The notes beneath the pieces are model-generated. The model was not told where the DNA came from and searched no databases. It worked only from the letters and a program-made list of their open reading frames with translations. From Pseudomonadota bacterium (GTDB lineage Bacteria > Pseudomonadota > Gammaproteobacteria > Burkholderiales > Rhodocyclaceae): 64,000 bases of DNA. The stretch lies in assembly GCA_018241725.1 (NCBI GenBank), contig JAFEDI010000144.1, forward strand, positions 62,001 to 126,000, in the 5' to 3' direction. Position 1 is the first letter of the stretch. Every line of letters begins with the position of its first letter. Below, piece by piece: positions 10,601 through 17,782 of the stretch. Made by a program: the position numbers and the translations under genes.

Positions 10601-11233
10601 CACCTGTGGAAGATGCCTGCCGCCACGCGCCTCGACGTGCAGCCGGAACACGGCGGCCCAATAGCCAGCCTGAGCTTCTCTTCAGACTCGCGGCGTCTCG
10701 TCAGCGTGGGCTACGACGGCCAAGCCCGCGTATGGGACAGTCGCGACGGACGGCAACTCGCCAGCCAGGCCGCGGTCGGCAGCGGCGCCCTGTACGGCAC
10801 GGCCTGGCTACCCGGCGGCAGACAACTCCTCATCGCCAGCCAGCAACAGGGGCTACTGCGCTGGAATGCCGACGCCACTCCCTCCACACCGCTCGGCAGC
10901 GCAGGCGGCACGCTGCTCGGCCTAGCCCTCTCTCCGGACGGCCAGACCCTGGCCGGCTTCGATCGGCAGGGCCGGCTACGCCTGTGGGACACGACCACCG
11001 GCCAGGCCCTGCACGCCCCCCTCCTCCACCACGGCAGCCCCATCCTTGCCTTGGCCTGGCTACCGAACGGCCTGGGCCTCGCCTCGGCAGACTGGCAGGG
11101 TGGCATCACCCTCTCCAGCGGCACTCCCTCCGAATGGGTCCGCCTGGCATGCTCGCTGATCGGCCGAATCCCGCCCCCCTCTACCGGGCGCCCGCTTTCC
11201 GCCTGTTCATCCACGCCATCGCACCGCCCTTGA
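7628..11233 (+). CDS. nSTAND NTPase with C-terminal 14-repeat WD40 double propeller
   Basis: 1201-aa protein. The N-terminus YPGIRPFREDEEYLFFGRE is the usual entry to nSTAND1 domains. Walker A is GSSGCGKSS (49-57) and Walker B is LLVVVDQFEELF with Asp150. The helical regulatory region follows (to about 480), then a charged Ala/Arg-rich helix and one hydrophobic segment (about 501-522), which suggests membrane anchoring. From about residue 590 fourteen WD40 units can be counted, each with an FSPDG core, enough for two seven-bladed propellers. STAND proteins are ligand-triggered switches; the propeller is the likely sensor and the NTPase the oligomerisation motor. It is coupled to the TIR gene upstream and is the last gene before the injection-system promoter. 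Confidence 0.88.
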   Translation: MSQTGVPTCPYPGIRPFREDEEYLFFGREAQVDAMVDTLARQRFLAVIGSSGCGKSSLVNCGLRPALHRGLLASAGSAWQVASCRPGGQPLRALAEALAQPGALHLAAPPGPFSAAELIEATLAMSRRGLIDAFRQAALPAGTQLLVVVDQFEELFRYRNLGEQQEDQATTFVNLLLEARQEDVPIHIVMTMRSDFLGDCARFSGLPETINGGQYLVPRMNRAERRSAIVGPARVFGADIAPTLLTRLVNDVGDDPDQLSLLQHALARTWAHWLASGDASPIDGRHYDAIGTLAQALNLHAEEIYTGLPAAQQATCARAFRALTDTSTDSRGIRRPTRFGDLAAIAGADAAELNATLAPFRAPGIAFLMPPADVPLQSGSVVDLAHESLMRIWDRLRDWGAREAESARMLRRLADATDLHTVGEASLWRDPELQFALDWQTRTQPTPAWARQYGHALEPTLAFLDASRRARDEAAAAEQARAAAERRVEAERRRNQRVWRVTVVAIVAAMLVAGATGFLWQRAEKAGEIALSRQLAAESSSELAIGNLAGALQLAAASYEREPTFEARDSLLAALSQSPLDWWQASQKGVQALAVSPDGQLVASGGKDGSIRLWRGGNVVATLQAHANAVLALDFSPDGRTLASADADHRIVLWQVAERRARVILDDHEGPVHAIAFSPDGRYLASAGADRRIVLRNGLSGTPLGSPLLAHADTVTGLAFSPDGESLASVGYDGNLFLWRLDGSNTPLARASHPAVLYDVAFSPDGKIIATASADRHVLLWQAPRLIQLGDPLGGYEAGVRKLSFSPDGRHIVAVGEQRQVRVHDLTQPGRAALERPGHTGDALAVLFLPDGSFLTGGSDDLLIRHDTSGHGPLSKPLAPTKDTVWALAFSPDGRRLVSADARAHLQWRDGNSGTPVGAPHDGHTALVSSLDFSPDGQHLASAGQDGRLLLWDADGDKPPRTLLADGAALQRAIFSPDGQLLAAGGRNGYIHLWKMPAATRLDVQPEHGGPIASLSFSSDSRRLVSVGYDGQARVWDSRDGRQLASQAAVGSGALYGTAWLPGGRQLLIASQQQGLLRWNADATPSTPLGSAGGTLLGLALSPDGQTLAGFDRQGRLRLWDTTTGQALHAPLLHHGSPILALAWLPNGLGLASADWQGGITLSSGTPSEWVRLACSLIGRIPPPSTGRPLSACSSTPSHRP

Positions 11234-11253
11234 CATAGGCAAGACTGCATCTA

Positions 11254-11269
11254 ATCTGAGTAATCAGAT
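11254..11269. promoter_or_regulatory. Perfect dyad ATCTGA-GTAA-TCAGAT upstream of the injection operon
   Basis: A 16-base perfect palindrome with a 4-base centre, about 35 bp upstream of the candidate -35 element and followed at once by CGCGAATCGCG. Its position suits an activator or repressor site for the contractile injection operon. There is no T-tract, so it is unlikely to be a terminator of the nSTAND gene. Confidence 0.4.
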
Positions 11270-11295
11270 CGCGAATCGCGGCGCCCCGAAAATTA

Positions 11296-11323
11296 ATGAC
11301 AAAATCATAAACACCTGTACAAT
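11296..11323 (+). promoter_or_regulatory. Candidate sigma-70 promoter of the contractile injection operon
   Basis: ATGACA (11296-11301) and TACAAT (11318-11323) are each one base from the sigma-70 consensus and are 16 bp apart, in an AT-rich pocket unusual for this sequence. Predicted transcription starts near 11330, about 35 nt before the sheath start codon, which carries a strong GGAGGAG ribosome site. Confidence 0.5.
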
Positions 11324-11365
11324 CGGCGCCGCTTTCCAACAGACAGGATCGGGAGGAGACATCCC

Positions 11366-12796
11366 ATGGCACTGATCATCCCCGGCGTCGAAGTCAAGGT
11401 CGTCAAGGAAGTCCTCGCCCCTCAGCTCGCCCCGTCGGGCGTCCTGGGGCTGGTCGGCATCGTCGAGAACCCGGTCGCCGGTGTCGGTCGGGCAGCCAGT
11501 TGGCGCAGCTTCATCGACGGCTTCGGCGCGGCCAGCGCCTTCAGCCTGCCCGAAGCAGCCCAGGCCCTCGGCAACGGCGTCTCCGAACTGGTCGTCTGTC
11601 CGGTTGCCTGCAGCAGCACGGCGAGCGTCAAGCTCCCGGCCACCGCCGGCAACGCCGCGGCCTTCACCCTCGTCGCCCGCGCCCCGGGGCCGTGGGGTAA
11701 CGCCATCTCGGTCAGCATCCTGTCCCGCCAAGTGCCCACCGGCAAGAAGCTCGACAGCGGAGAGGACGAAACCCGCACGGTGTTCGACCTCACCGCCCGC
11801 TACGCCGGCAGCGATTACAAGGAAGTGCACCGCAACCTGTCCGCCGACCCGGCCGACCAGATCCGCAACGCCTGCGACGTACTCGCCACCCAGTCCCAGC
11901 TGCTGCGTATCAGCGAGGAGCGCGACAAGCTCAAGGCTCCCAAGGACAGCCCCGACATCAAGGACAGCAACGCCGCCGCCTACGCGCTGGCCGGTGCCAG
12001 CGATGCAGATCCCGACGCCTACCGCCAGGCCCTCGCCCAGCTCGAGAACGAGGCCGACGTGGACATGGTGCTGGTCTCTGTACAGGACACCAAGGATGCC
12101 ACCCGGGTCGGCCGCATCTATGCCGACGTGATCAGCCACTGCGACCGCATGAGCGCCCGCAGCCAGGGCCGCATCGGCTTCGGCGAAGTCCCCGGCGCCA
12201 GCTCCGCAGAGATTGCAACCGCCGCCGACAAGCTCACTGGCACGCTGGTCTCCGACCGCTTCGTGCTGGTTGCCCCGGCCGGCGTCGTCGGCGCAGTGGC
12301 CGGCACCACCGGCAGCCTCGACTACTTCCAGTCCCCCACTTTCAAGCGCCTGTCCGGCCTCGGCGAGCCCGCCCCCGCGCTGGGCGTGGAAGCCCAGCAG
12401 GAGCTCCTGCGCAAGAATGTGGTGCCCATCGTCGCCCAACGCGGCCGCGGCATCATCGTGATCCGCGGCCTCACCACCGACGGTGACCAGATCAGCGTGC
12501 GCCGGGTCGCCGACCACGCGGTGCGCGGCGTCAAGACCATCGGCGAGCTCTTCATCGGCCGCCTCAACAACGAGGAAGGCCGCGGCGCCCTGAAGCAGAA
12601 GCTGGTCGAATTCCTCGTCCAGATGCAAAAGGAAGGCGCCATCGTGCCCTCCACCGACGGCACCGACCCGGCCTTCAAGCTCAACGTCTATTCGAGCCAG
12701 CAGGACTTCGCCCAAGGCATCGTCCGCGTGGATCTGGCCGTCCGCCCGGTGCGGGCCATCGATTACATCTACGCCACGGTCCTGGTCCAGGTCTGA
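11366..12796 (+). CDS. Contractile tail sheath protein
   Basis: 476-aa sheath subunit that would assemble around the inner tube and contract to drive injection. The start IIPGVEVKVVKEVLAPQLAPSG with GVLGLVGIVE, and the C-terminal block (NVYSSQQDFAQGIVRVDLAVRPVRAIDYIYATVLVQ), are characteristic of phage FI/gp18-like sheath proteins. Only one sheath gene is present, as in Myoviridae tails, whereas Afp/PVC-type systems carry several. The ATG has a GGAGGAG ribosome site. It is the first gene of a plus-strand operon of about 18 kb and is followed by the tube gene. Confidence 0.92.
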   Translation: MALIIPGVEVKVVKEVLAPQLAPSGVLGLVGIVENPVAGVGRAASWRSFIDGFGAASAFSLPEAAQALGNGVSELVVCPVACSSTASVKLPATAGNAAAFTLVARAPGPWGNAISVSILSRQVPTGKKLDSGEDETRTVFDLTARYAGSDYKEVHRNLSADPADQIRNACDVLATQSQLLRISEERDKLKAPKDSPDIKDSNAAAYALAGASDADPDAYRQALAQLENEADVDMVLVSVQDTKDATRVGRIYADVISHCDRMSARSQGRIGFGEVPGASSAEIATAADKLTGTLVSDRFVLVAPAGVVGAVAGTTGSLDYFQSPTFKRLSGLGEPAPALGVEAQQELLRKNVVPIVAQRGRGIIVIRGLTTDGDQISVRRVADHAVRGVKTIGELFIGRLNNEEGRGALKQKLVEFLVQMQKEGAIVPSTDGTDPAFKLNVYSSQQDFAQGIVRVDLAVRPVRAIDYIYATVLVQV

Positions 12797-12857
12797 ACCG
12801 TACTCAGCCCAAGCCGCCGTTTTCCCAGTAGCCCCCGCCTCTCCGGAGAAGCCTGCC

Positions 12858-13250
12858 ATGCCGACCGTTTTTTCCGCCAATCGCTCCAGCGTGCTGGTCG
12901 ACGGCGAAGCCATCGAAGGCCTGCAGTCCCTGGCCTACCGCGTCGTCACCGAACGCGAAGACATCCGCGCCGTGGGCAGCGACGAACGCGTTGCAGTGAG
13001 TTTCGGCCTGCGCACCGTGCAGGGCGAGATCACCGTCCGCTCGGCCAGCTTCAAGCTAGACGGCCACCTGGACAAGCAGGCCCGCTTCCAACTCGTCGCC
13101 AACCTCAAGAAGGACGACGCCGCCGACTCGCCGAAGCGCACCGTTTCCTTCGACGACTGCTACATCGAGGACAAGGCCTTCAGCCTCGGCGCCGGCGGCA
13201 CCGTCGTCACCGCATACACCTTTAGCGCGACGCGGATCCGCGAGGAATGA
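12858..13250 (+). CDS. Inner tail tube protein
   Basis: 130-aa protein of the length and composition of phage XkdM/gp19-like tube subunits, which stack as hexameric rings inside the sheath. SVLVDGEAIEGLQSLAYRV, then the GSDERVAVSFGLRTVQGEITV strands and a C-terminal SLGAGGTVVTAYTFSATRI strand, fit the tube beta-barrel. It follows the sheath gene with a 61-bp gap and a CCGGAGAAG ribosome site. Only one tube gene is present, so one ring type must suffice or a paralogue lies elsewhere. Assignment is from family resemblance and position. Confidence 0.75.
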   Translation: MPTVFSANRSSVLVDGEAIEGLQSLAYRVVTEREDIRAVGSDERVAVSFGLRTVQGEITVRSASFKLDGHLDKQARFQLVANLKKDDAADSPKRTVSFDDCYIEDKAFSLGAGGTVVTAYTFSATRIREE

Positions 13251-13254
13251 GCCC

Positions 13255-14097
13255 TTGGGTCCGCTGGAGCTGAACCTCGCCGGCACCGCCTACAGGCTCG
13301 ACTTCGCGGGCTTCCACCGGCCCCTCGGCGTCGCCACCGACACGCTGGCCGTCACCCTTCAGCCCTGGACTTATCGCCGTCACATGGACACCCTTCGACT
13401 GTGCACCGCGCCCTCCGCGGCAGGCTTGCGCCTCGACAGCCGAGTCCTCTGCGATGCGGTGCTCGCGGGCGTGGACGCGGCCGAAGCGGCCCGTCACGAA
13501 CTCGCCCCCATCGCCCTGTGGTGGGCAGCCGGCGGCGACGCCCCCCTTGCCCAGCCACCGGCCGAAGGGGAATGGCTCGACTTAGGCAGCTACGACAACC
13601 CAGCCCGCGTGCGCCTGCACCCCTGGACCGAGCACCAGCGCCTCACCGCCCTCGATGCGAGTCTGTCCGAGGAGCACGACGACAGCTGGTTCGACCCGGT
13701 CCGCTACCTGGAGAGCATGGTCGACGCGTCGGTGGCCACCCTCGATGCGCCCACCGGCCTGGACGATCTCGACGCCCGCGCCACTGCCCTGCTGCTCCAC
13801 GCCACCGTGGCCCTCAACGTCATCGACGAGGAAGCCGACCACCTGCTGCAAGGTGGCGAAGCCGCTCGCCAATGCGCCTCTCGCACCCTTCGGCTGTGCC
13901 GGGTGCTGGGCTGGACGCCCACCAAGGTGTGGGCGACACCCGCCGCTGAGGTGGACCGTCTGCTGCGCATGCTCGACCTGTTGCAACCCACCCCACCAAC
14001 ACCCCGACGCCGCAGCCTGGCCGACCATCCGGACGCCACGGTGATCCGCATCGACGATGACGGTGACGATGAAGCCGTGGAAAGGATGTCCTGGTGA
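13255..14097 (+). CDS. Uncharacterised protein of the injection operon (280 aa)
   Basis: I do not recognise a family. Translation most likely starts at TTG 13255, because GAGGA (13242-13246) sits 8 nt upstream and no ATG is available in frame. The protein is acidic, Leu/Ala/Asp-rich and mostly helical in its second half (about 140-245). It ends in an acidic tail (RIDDDGDDEAVE). Position between tube and hub is where phage tails encode a tape-measure chaperone or tail assembly protein, so an assembly role is plausible but unproven. Its stop overlaps the next start (GTGA). Confidence 0.6.
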   Translation: MGPLELNLAGTAYRLDFAGFHRPLGVATDTLAVTLQPWTYRRHMDTLRLCTAPSAAGLRLDSRVLCDAVLAGVDAAEAARHELAPIALWWAAGGDAPLAQPPAEGEWLDLGSYDNPARVRLHPWTEHQRLTALDASLSEEHDDSWFDPVRYLESMVDASVATLDAPTGLDDLDARATALLLHATVALNVIDEEADHLLQGGEAARQCASRTLRLCRVLGWTPTKVWATPAAEVDRLLRMLDLLQPTPPTPRRRSLADHPDATVIRIDDDGDDEAVERMSW

Positions 14098-15308
14098 CGA
14101 CCGGTACCGAACTCCTCGTCGCCCGCATTCTCCAGCCCCTGGCCCGCAGCCTGGAGGAGGCTCGGCGGAATCTCACGCTGGAAGTGGACGCCGCTCCGGA
14201 CGATGAAGAGGAGTACACCGCGCCCCTGTCCTCCGAGTCGCCGGCTACCGCCCCTGCGGGCGTGACTGCACCACAGGGGCCCGTCCATGGCATGCGCCCC
14301 CAAAAGCAGGCAAAGCAGGAAACATCGCCAAGCATCGACCGGCCGATCTCCATCCCCGCGGTGATTGACGCAGCATCGCATCCTCCCGCGAGGACAAACG
14401 AACCGGCGAACCACGCGCACTTCCAATCGACGCATGACGGAGCCCGTCCGCCTGCTCCTCATCCCCGCCAATCCGCCGCCTCCCCCGTCTCTGCGCACCA
14501 AGCCCCCCAGCCAACAACACGGATAGAGCCGGCCACCGCCCCCGCCTTCCATCCCCCTCCTTTCCTGCGCCCGGTGGCAGGCGTGACGGAGCCGCCGGTA
14601 GTCCAACGTGAGGGACAGGAAGCACGCGTCTCGTCGCCGGAAGAAAGGAGCCCCATCGCGGCGCCGACCTCCATCGAAGTCAGCACAGAACGATCGACCA
14701 GAGCTCCCGCGCTGCTGCGCGCCATTCCGCCAGCATCCCGCTTCGCAGCGGACGCGCCTTCGTCAGCGGACGCGGAGCCAAGTCCGGCACCTTTCCCCCC
14801 CCCCGTTGCCAAGCCGGCCCCTGGCACGCCTTCACAACAGGAAGCCCGCGAGGCACCCGCCGCCACGACCGGAAAAGCCGTGCCGACCGCTCCCGAGTCC
14901 TCCAGCCGACGCCCGAGGCATTGGCGCCTGAAAAAACCGCTCACCGATGCGGCCACCACGCCATCAGCCCAGATCGGCGACACGCCGGAAGCAGTGGGTC
15001 CGTCACAAACCGCGGCGCCCGCCCCACTGCCCGTAGCATCGTCTTCCCGCAACGCGCCCGTCGGACGCGTCGCCGACGCGATGGCCCCCGTGCTCGAGAA
15101 GGCCTGGCAACTCACCGACAGCAGCCTGCGCGACAGCGACGACAATCCGGCCCCCGCAATGGCGGCCGGCCCCCGCGTCAACAACCATTTCCACGTCAGC
15201 GTGGCGCTGGCCGGCGAGAGCTCGGCCCCCCGCGACGCACAGGAACTCGAGACGGCCCTCATCGCCCTGCTTCGCGATGCGGCCCGCCGCCAAGGGCTGG
15301 ACGTATGA
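14094..15308 (+). CDS. Pro/Ala-rich linker protein of the injection operon
   Basis: 404-aa protein starting at a GTG that overlaps the upstream TGA. Residues 1-35 form an ordered helical head (LLVARILQPLARSLEEARRNL). Residues 40 to about 340 are low-complexity Pro/Ala/Ser/Thr-rich and probably disordered. The last 60 residues (VNNHFHVSVALAG ... LIALLRDAARRQGLDV) are ordered again. Two folded ends joined by a long flexible chain could span a structure such as the tube lumen or tether an effector or assembly factor. It occupies the place of a tape measure but is far shorter than usual. Base composition drifts to lower GC inside the linker. Function unknown. Confidence 0.6.
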   Translation: MTTGTELLVARILQPLARSLEEARRNLTLEVDAAPDDEEEYTAPLSSESPATAPAGVTAPQGPVHGMRPQKQAKQETSPSIDRPISIPAVIDAASHPPARTNEPANHAHFQSTHDGARPPAPHPRQSAASPVSAHQAPQPTTRIEPATAPAFHPPPFLRPVAGVTEPPVVQREGQEARVSSPEERSPIAAPTSIEVSTERSTRAPALLRAIPPASRFAADAPSSADAEPSPAPFPPPVAKPAPGTPSQQEAREAPAATTGKAVPTAPESSSRRPRHWRLKKPLTDAATTPSAQIGDTPEAVGPSQTAAPAPLPVASSSRNAPVGRVADAMAPVLEKAWQLTDSSLRDSDDNPAPAMAAGPRVNNHFHVSVALAGESSAPRDAQELETALIALLRDAARRQGLDV

Positions 15309-16345
15309 AGCCCGTCCGCCAGAATGCCTACCAGGTACATATCGGCAGCGTGCTGGTCAGCAGCAAGGCCAGCGAATCCCACCGCCAGTTGCTGAAGCTG
15401 TGCGTCGACCTGAACATGGACGGCCCAGGCGCGGCCTGCACCATCGAGCTGGCGGACAGCAACGTGGCGCCGCCGAACGCCGGAGACGCCGTCACCGTCA
15501 AGCTGGATGTCGGCGATGGCGCACAGACCGTCTTCACCGGCACGCTCGCCGACAGCACGGCCCAGGCTACTGGCCAGACCCTCATTGCCCACGGCGCGAT
15601 TGCCGAGCTCGGTCGCCACGAAGTGGAAGGCGCCTACGACAGCGTCTCCGCCGATTTCATCATCAAGGACCTGATCGGCAAGGTCGGCGCGTCGACAGGC
15701 ACCATCAGCAAGGGACCGGACCTATCAGGCTGGGCGCTGCACCGCGGCCCCACGGCCCTCGGCCACCTGCGCCGCCTGGCCCTGCTGTGCGGCGCCGACC
15801 TGTTTGCCGACGGCGACGGCAAGATCCACTGCGCCGCCCCGAAGACCGGCGCCTCCGATCACCGGTTCAAGTTCGGCGAAACGGTGATCCGACTGGCCAT
15901 CCAGAAATGCAGCCCGGCCTTCGACAGCATCGAGGTGTGGGGTGAAGGCGCAGCCAGTGCCAAGGGGGCCGACAAGGTCCACTGGCTCAGCACCGACCTG
16001 GCCGGCGTCAGCGCCAAGGCCGCCGTCGGCAGCGACGGCCAGATCCAGGCCGGCAAGCTCGGCACGCGCCCGTTCCGGCTCCGGGAAGGCGCACTGCGCT
16101 CCGGCGAGGCCGTCGAAGCCGTCGCCAAAGCCTGGGCCACCAGCCTGGCCGCCCGCCTGCTCGGCGGCAGCCTGGAAGTGTTCGCTGCCCCCAAGGTCCA
16201 GCCCGGCGACCTCGTCTCCATCGACGCCCTGCCCACCGACCATGCCGCCGCCAGCCTGCTCGACCAGGGCGGCACGCTGCGCGTCCGCCACGTCCGCCAC
16301 CTGCTGGATCGCCAGCGCGGCACCATCACCCGGCTGGGCTTCTGA
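15305..16345 (+). CDS. Baseplate hub protein, phage late control gene D (gpD/gp27-like)
   Basis: 346-aa hub protein. The ATG at 15305 overlaps the previous stop (ATGA). Typical gpD features are the N-terminal beta-barrel strands (YQVHIGSVLVSSKASES ... CTIELADSN), the repeated beta-hairpin region with DLSGWALHRGPTALGHLRRLALLCGADLFADGDGKI (compare the RPEEALRRLAER-type helix of gpD), and the C-terminal VQPGDLVSIDALP strand. gpD trimers sit under the tube and bind the spike. Here gpD and the gpV spike are separate genes, as in P2/Mu phages, not a fused VgrG as in T6SS or Afp8. Confidence 0.85.
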   Translation: MKPVRQNAYQVHIGSVLVSSKASESHRQLLKLCVDLNMDGPGAACTIELADSNVAPPNAGDAVTVKLDVGDGAQTVFTGTLADSTAQATGQTLIAHGAIAELGRHEVEGAYDSVSADFIIKDLIGKVGASTGTISKGPDLSGWALHRGPTALGHLRRLALLCGADLFADGDGKIHCAAPKTGASDHRFKFGETVIRLAIQKCSPAFDSIEVWGEGAASAKGADKVHWLSTDLAGVSAKAAVGSDGQIQAGKLGTRPFRLREGALRSGEAVEAVAKAWATSLAARLLGGSLEVFAAPKVQPGDLVSIDALPTDHAAASLLDQGGTLRVRHVRHLLDRQRGTITRLGF

Positions 16346-16347
16346 AG

Positions 16348-17229
16348 ATGAGCGTGCGCATCGGCAAGATCGAGCTCACCGGCGTGCAGGATCTGCACAC
16401 CGAGGAAGCGCGCACCCTCGTCGAACAGCGGGTGCCCGAACAGCAGGGCAGCGTGTTCCAGGATCTGGGGCGCGAGCCGGTCACCATCCTCATCGACGGC
16501 CTGCTGCTCGGCGAAGAAGCCCTGTCGTCCCTCGAGACCCTGCGCCAAGCCCACACCAAGGCAGAACCGCAGTCCTTCGCAGCCGACCTGGTGGTCGGCA
16601 CGGACCTCACCGAAGTCATCATCGAGGACTTCAAGGTCCGCCAGGTGGCCGGCTATCGGGACCGCTTCCGCTTCAGCCTTCGCCTGCGCGAGTACATCGA
16701 GCCGCCCCAGGCCAGCGACGCCGCTCTCGCCGACGTTAACAGCGGCATCGCCAGCGATGCCGCCGCATGGAGCGAGGGCAGCCTGGCGGCGGCCGGCGTG
16801 CTGCAGGATCCGGCCTCCCTGTCGGCGGCCCTCGCCGCCCAGCCGGCCCTGCTCGACAGCCTCGACATGGATGCCCTCGGCGACGCCGTTGCCAACAATC
16901 TCGACAGCCTGGACACGGGCCAACTCAACGGCGTGCTCGACACCCTCGCCGCGGCTGACCCGAGCAAGGCCAGCGGCTTCTTCGACGCGCTGGGCAAGGC
17001 CGGCGCCCTCGGCCCGATGCTGTCCAAGTACGTCCAGGAAGGTGCTGCCTTCCTGAAGCAACTCGATCCGTCCAAGTTCAGTTCGCTGATGAAGGCCTTC
17101 TCCGGTGGTCTCGAATTCCTCAACCAGCTCAAGAAAGTACTCGACGCAGCGGGCCGCCTGGCCGGCGACATCAAGGATCTCAAGCTACCGCCGGAGCTCG
17201 ACCGCATCGTCAAGGGAGGGCTGAAATGA
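16348..17229 (+). CDS. Hub/tube-initiator-like protein with DNA-circulation/GpU-like N-domain
   Basis: 293-aa protein. Residues 1-120 (VQDLHTEEARTLVEQRVPEQQGSV, then VTILIDGLLLGEEALSSLETLR and VIIEDFKVRQVAGYRDRFRFSLRLREY) resemble the N-terminal beta domain of Mu gp43-type DNA-circulation or P2 GpU-type tail proteins, which sit at the hub or tube end. Residues 130-293 are helical and Ala/Leu/Asp-rich, with heptad-like repeats around DSLDTGQLNGVLDTLAAAD. The start lies two bases after the gpD stop and its own stop overlaps the next ATG. The N-domain resemblance is moderate; the helical half is unassigned. Confidence 0.6.
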   Translation: MSVRIGKIELTGVQDLHTEEARTLVEQRVPEQQGSVFQDLGREPVTILIDGLLLGEEALSSLETLRQAHTKAEPQSFAADLVVGTDLTEVIIEDFKVRQVAGYRDRFRFSLRLREYIEPPQASDAALADVNSGIASDAAAWSEGSLAAAGVLQDPASLSAALAAQPALLDSLDMDALGDAVANNLDSLDTGQLNGVLDTLAAADPSKASGFFDALGKAGALGPMLSKYVQEGAAFLKQLDPSKFSSLMKAFSGGLEFLNQLKKVLDAAGRLAGDIKDLKLPPELDRIVKGGLK

Positions 17230-17777
17230 GCAGCGCTGCCGACATCGTGCACGACCTCGCCGCCCTGGTGCAGGCGCTGGCCGCGCTGCTGGAAACCAAG
17301 ACCGCCCGGGAGATTCCCAACATCGCCCGCGACCTCGGTGCCCAACCGCAACTGGCCCAGGGCGTCGACGCCCTCGGCCAGGTGCTCGGCGAAATCCGTG
17401 CCGGCGCCGTGCCACTGCGCCGCACCGCCCTCGATGCCGACGCGCTGGTCGCCCTGCTCGGCTGCATCCCGGGCTTCGTCAACGGTATCGGCGCGGCCAC
17501 CGATGCCTCCGGCGACTGGCTGGCCCGCCTCGGCATCGGCCTGGGCGACGCCGCCAGCGCCGCCCTGCAGGTATCGGGGCCGCTCCGCCAGGTGTCCGGC
17601 GTGCTCGACATGGGCGCGGAGGTCGCCGAAGGTGCCGTCTCCCTGCTCGCCCCCGCCGAGTGGCGAGGCCTCATCAGCGCCCTCGACCATCTTTCCGAAG
17701 CTCTCAAGGCCCTCAAGACGCCTGCCCCGACCACCCCCGCCAGCGCCATGCCCGGCGCCGCTCTTTCTGGAGGATAA
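17226..17777 (+). CDS. Helical protein of the injection operon (183 aa)
   Basis: No family recognised. The ATG overlaps the preceding stop (ATGA). The sequence is almost all Ala/Leu-rich amphipathic helix (VHDLAALVQALAALLE ... LVALLGCIPGFVNGIG ... VSGVLDMGAEVAEGAVSLL) with a short Pro/Ala tail. It resembles the helical C-half of the upstream hub-like protein in composition, so the two could form one coiled-coil element inside the baseplate or tube. This is inference from composition and coupling only. Confidence 0.55.
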   Translation: MSSAADIVHDLAALVQALAALLETKTAREIPNIARDLGAQPQLAQGVDALGQVLGEIRAGAVPLRRTALDADALVALLGCIPGFVNGIGAATDASGDWLARLGIGLGDAASAALQVSGPLRQVSGVLDMGAEVAEGAVSLLAPAEWRGLISALDHLSEALKALKTPAPTTPASAMPGAALSGG

Positions 17778-17782
17778 GCACC

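Noticed and set aside
9400..11100. Short sequence (TTCAGCCCCGACGG and variants) repeated many times, CRISPR-like at first sight
   Set aside because: The spacing is about 126 bp and in frame; these are the FSPDG codons of WD40 repeats in the nSTAND gene.
14921..15304. 128-codon upstream extension of the gpD frame
   Set aside because: It overlaps the Pro/Ala-rich gene in another frame; the ATG at 15305 overlaps that gene's stop and begins the family homology.
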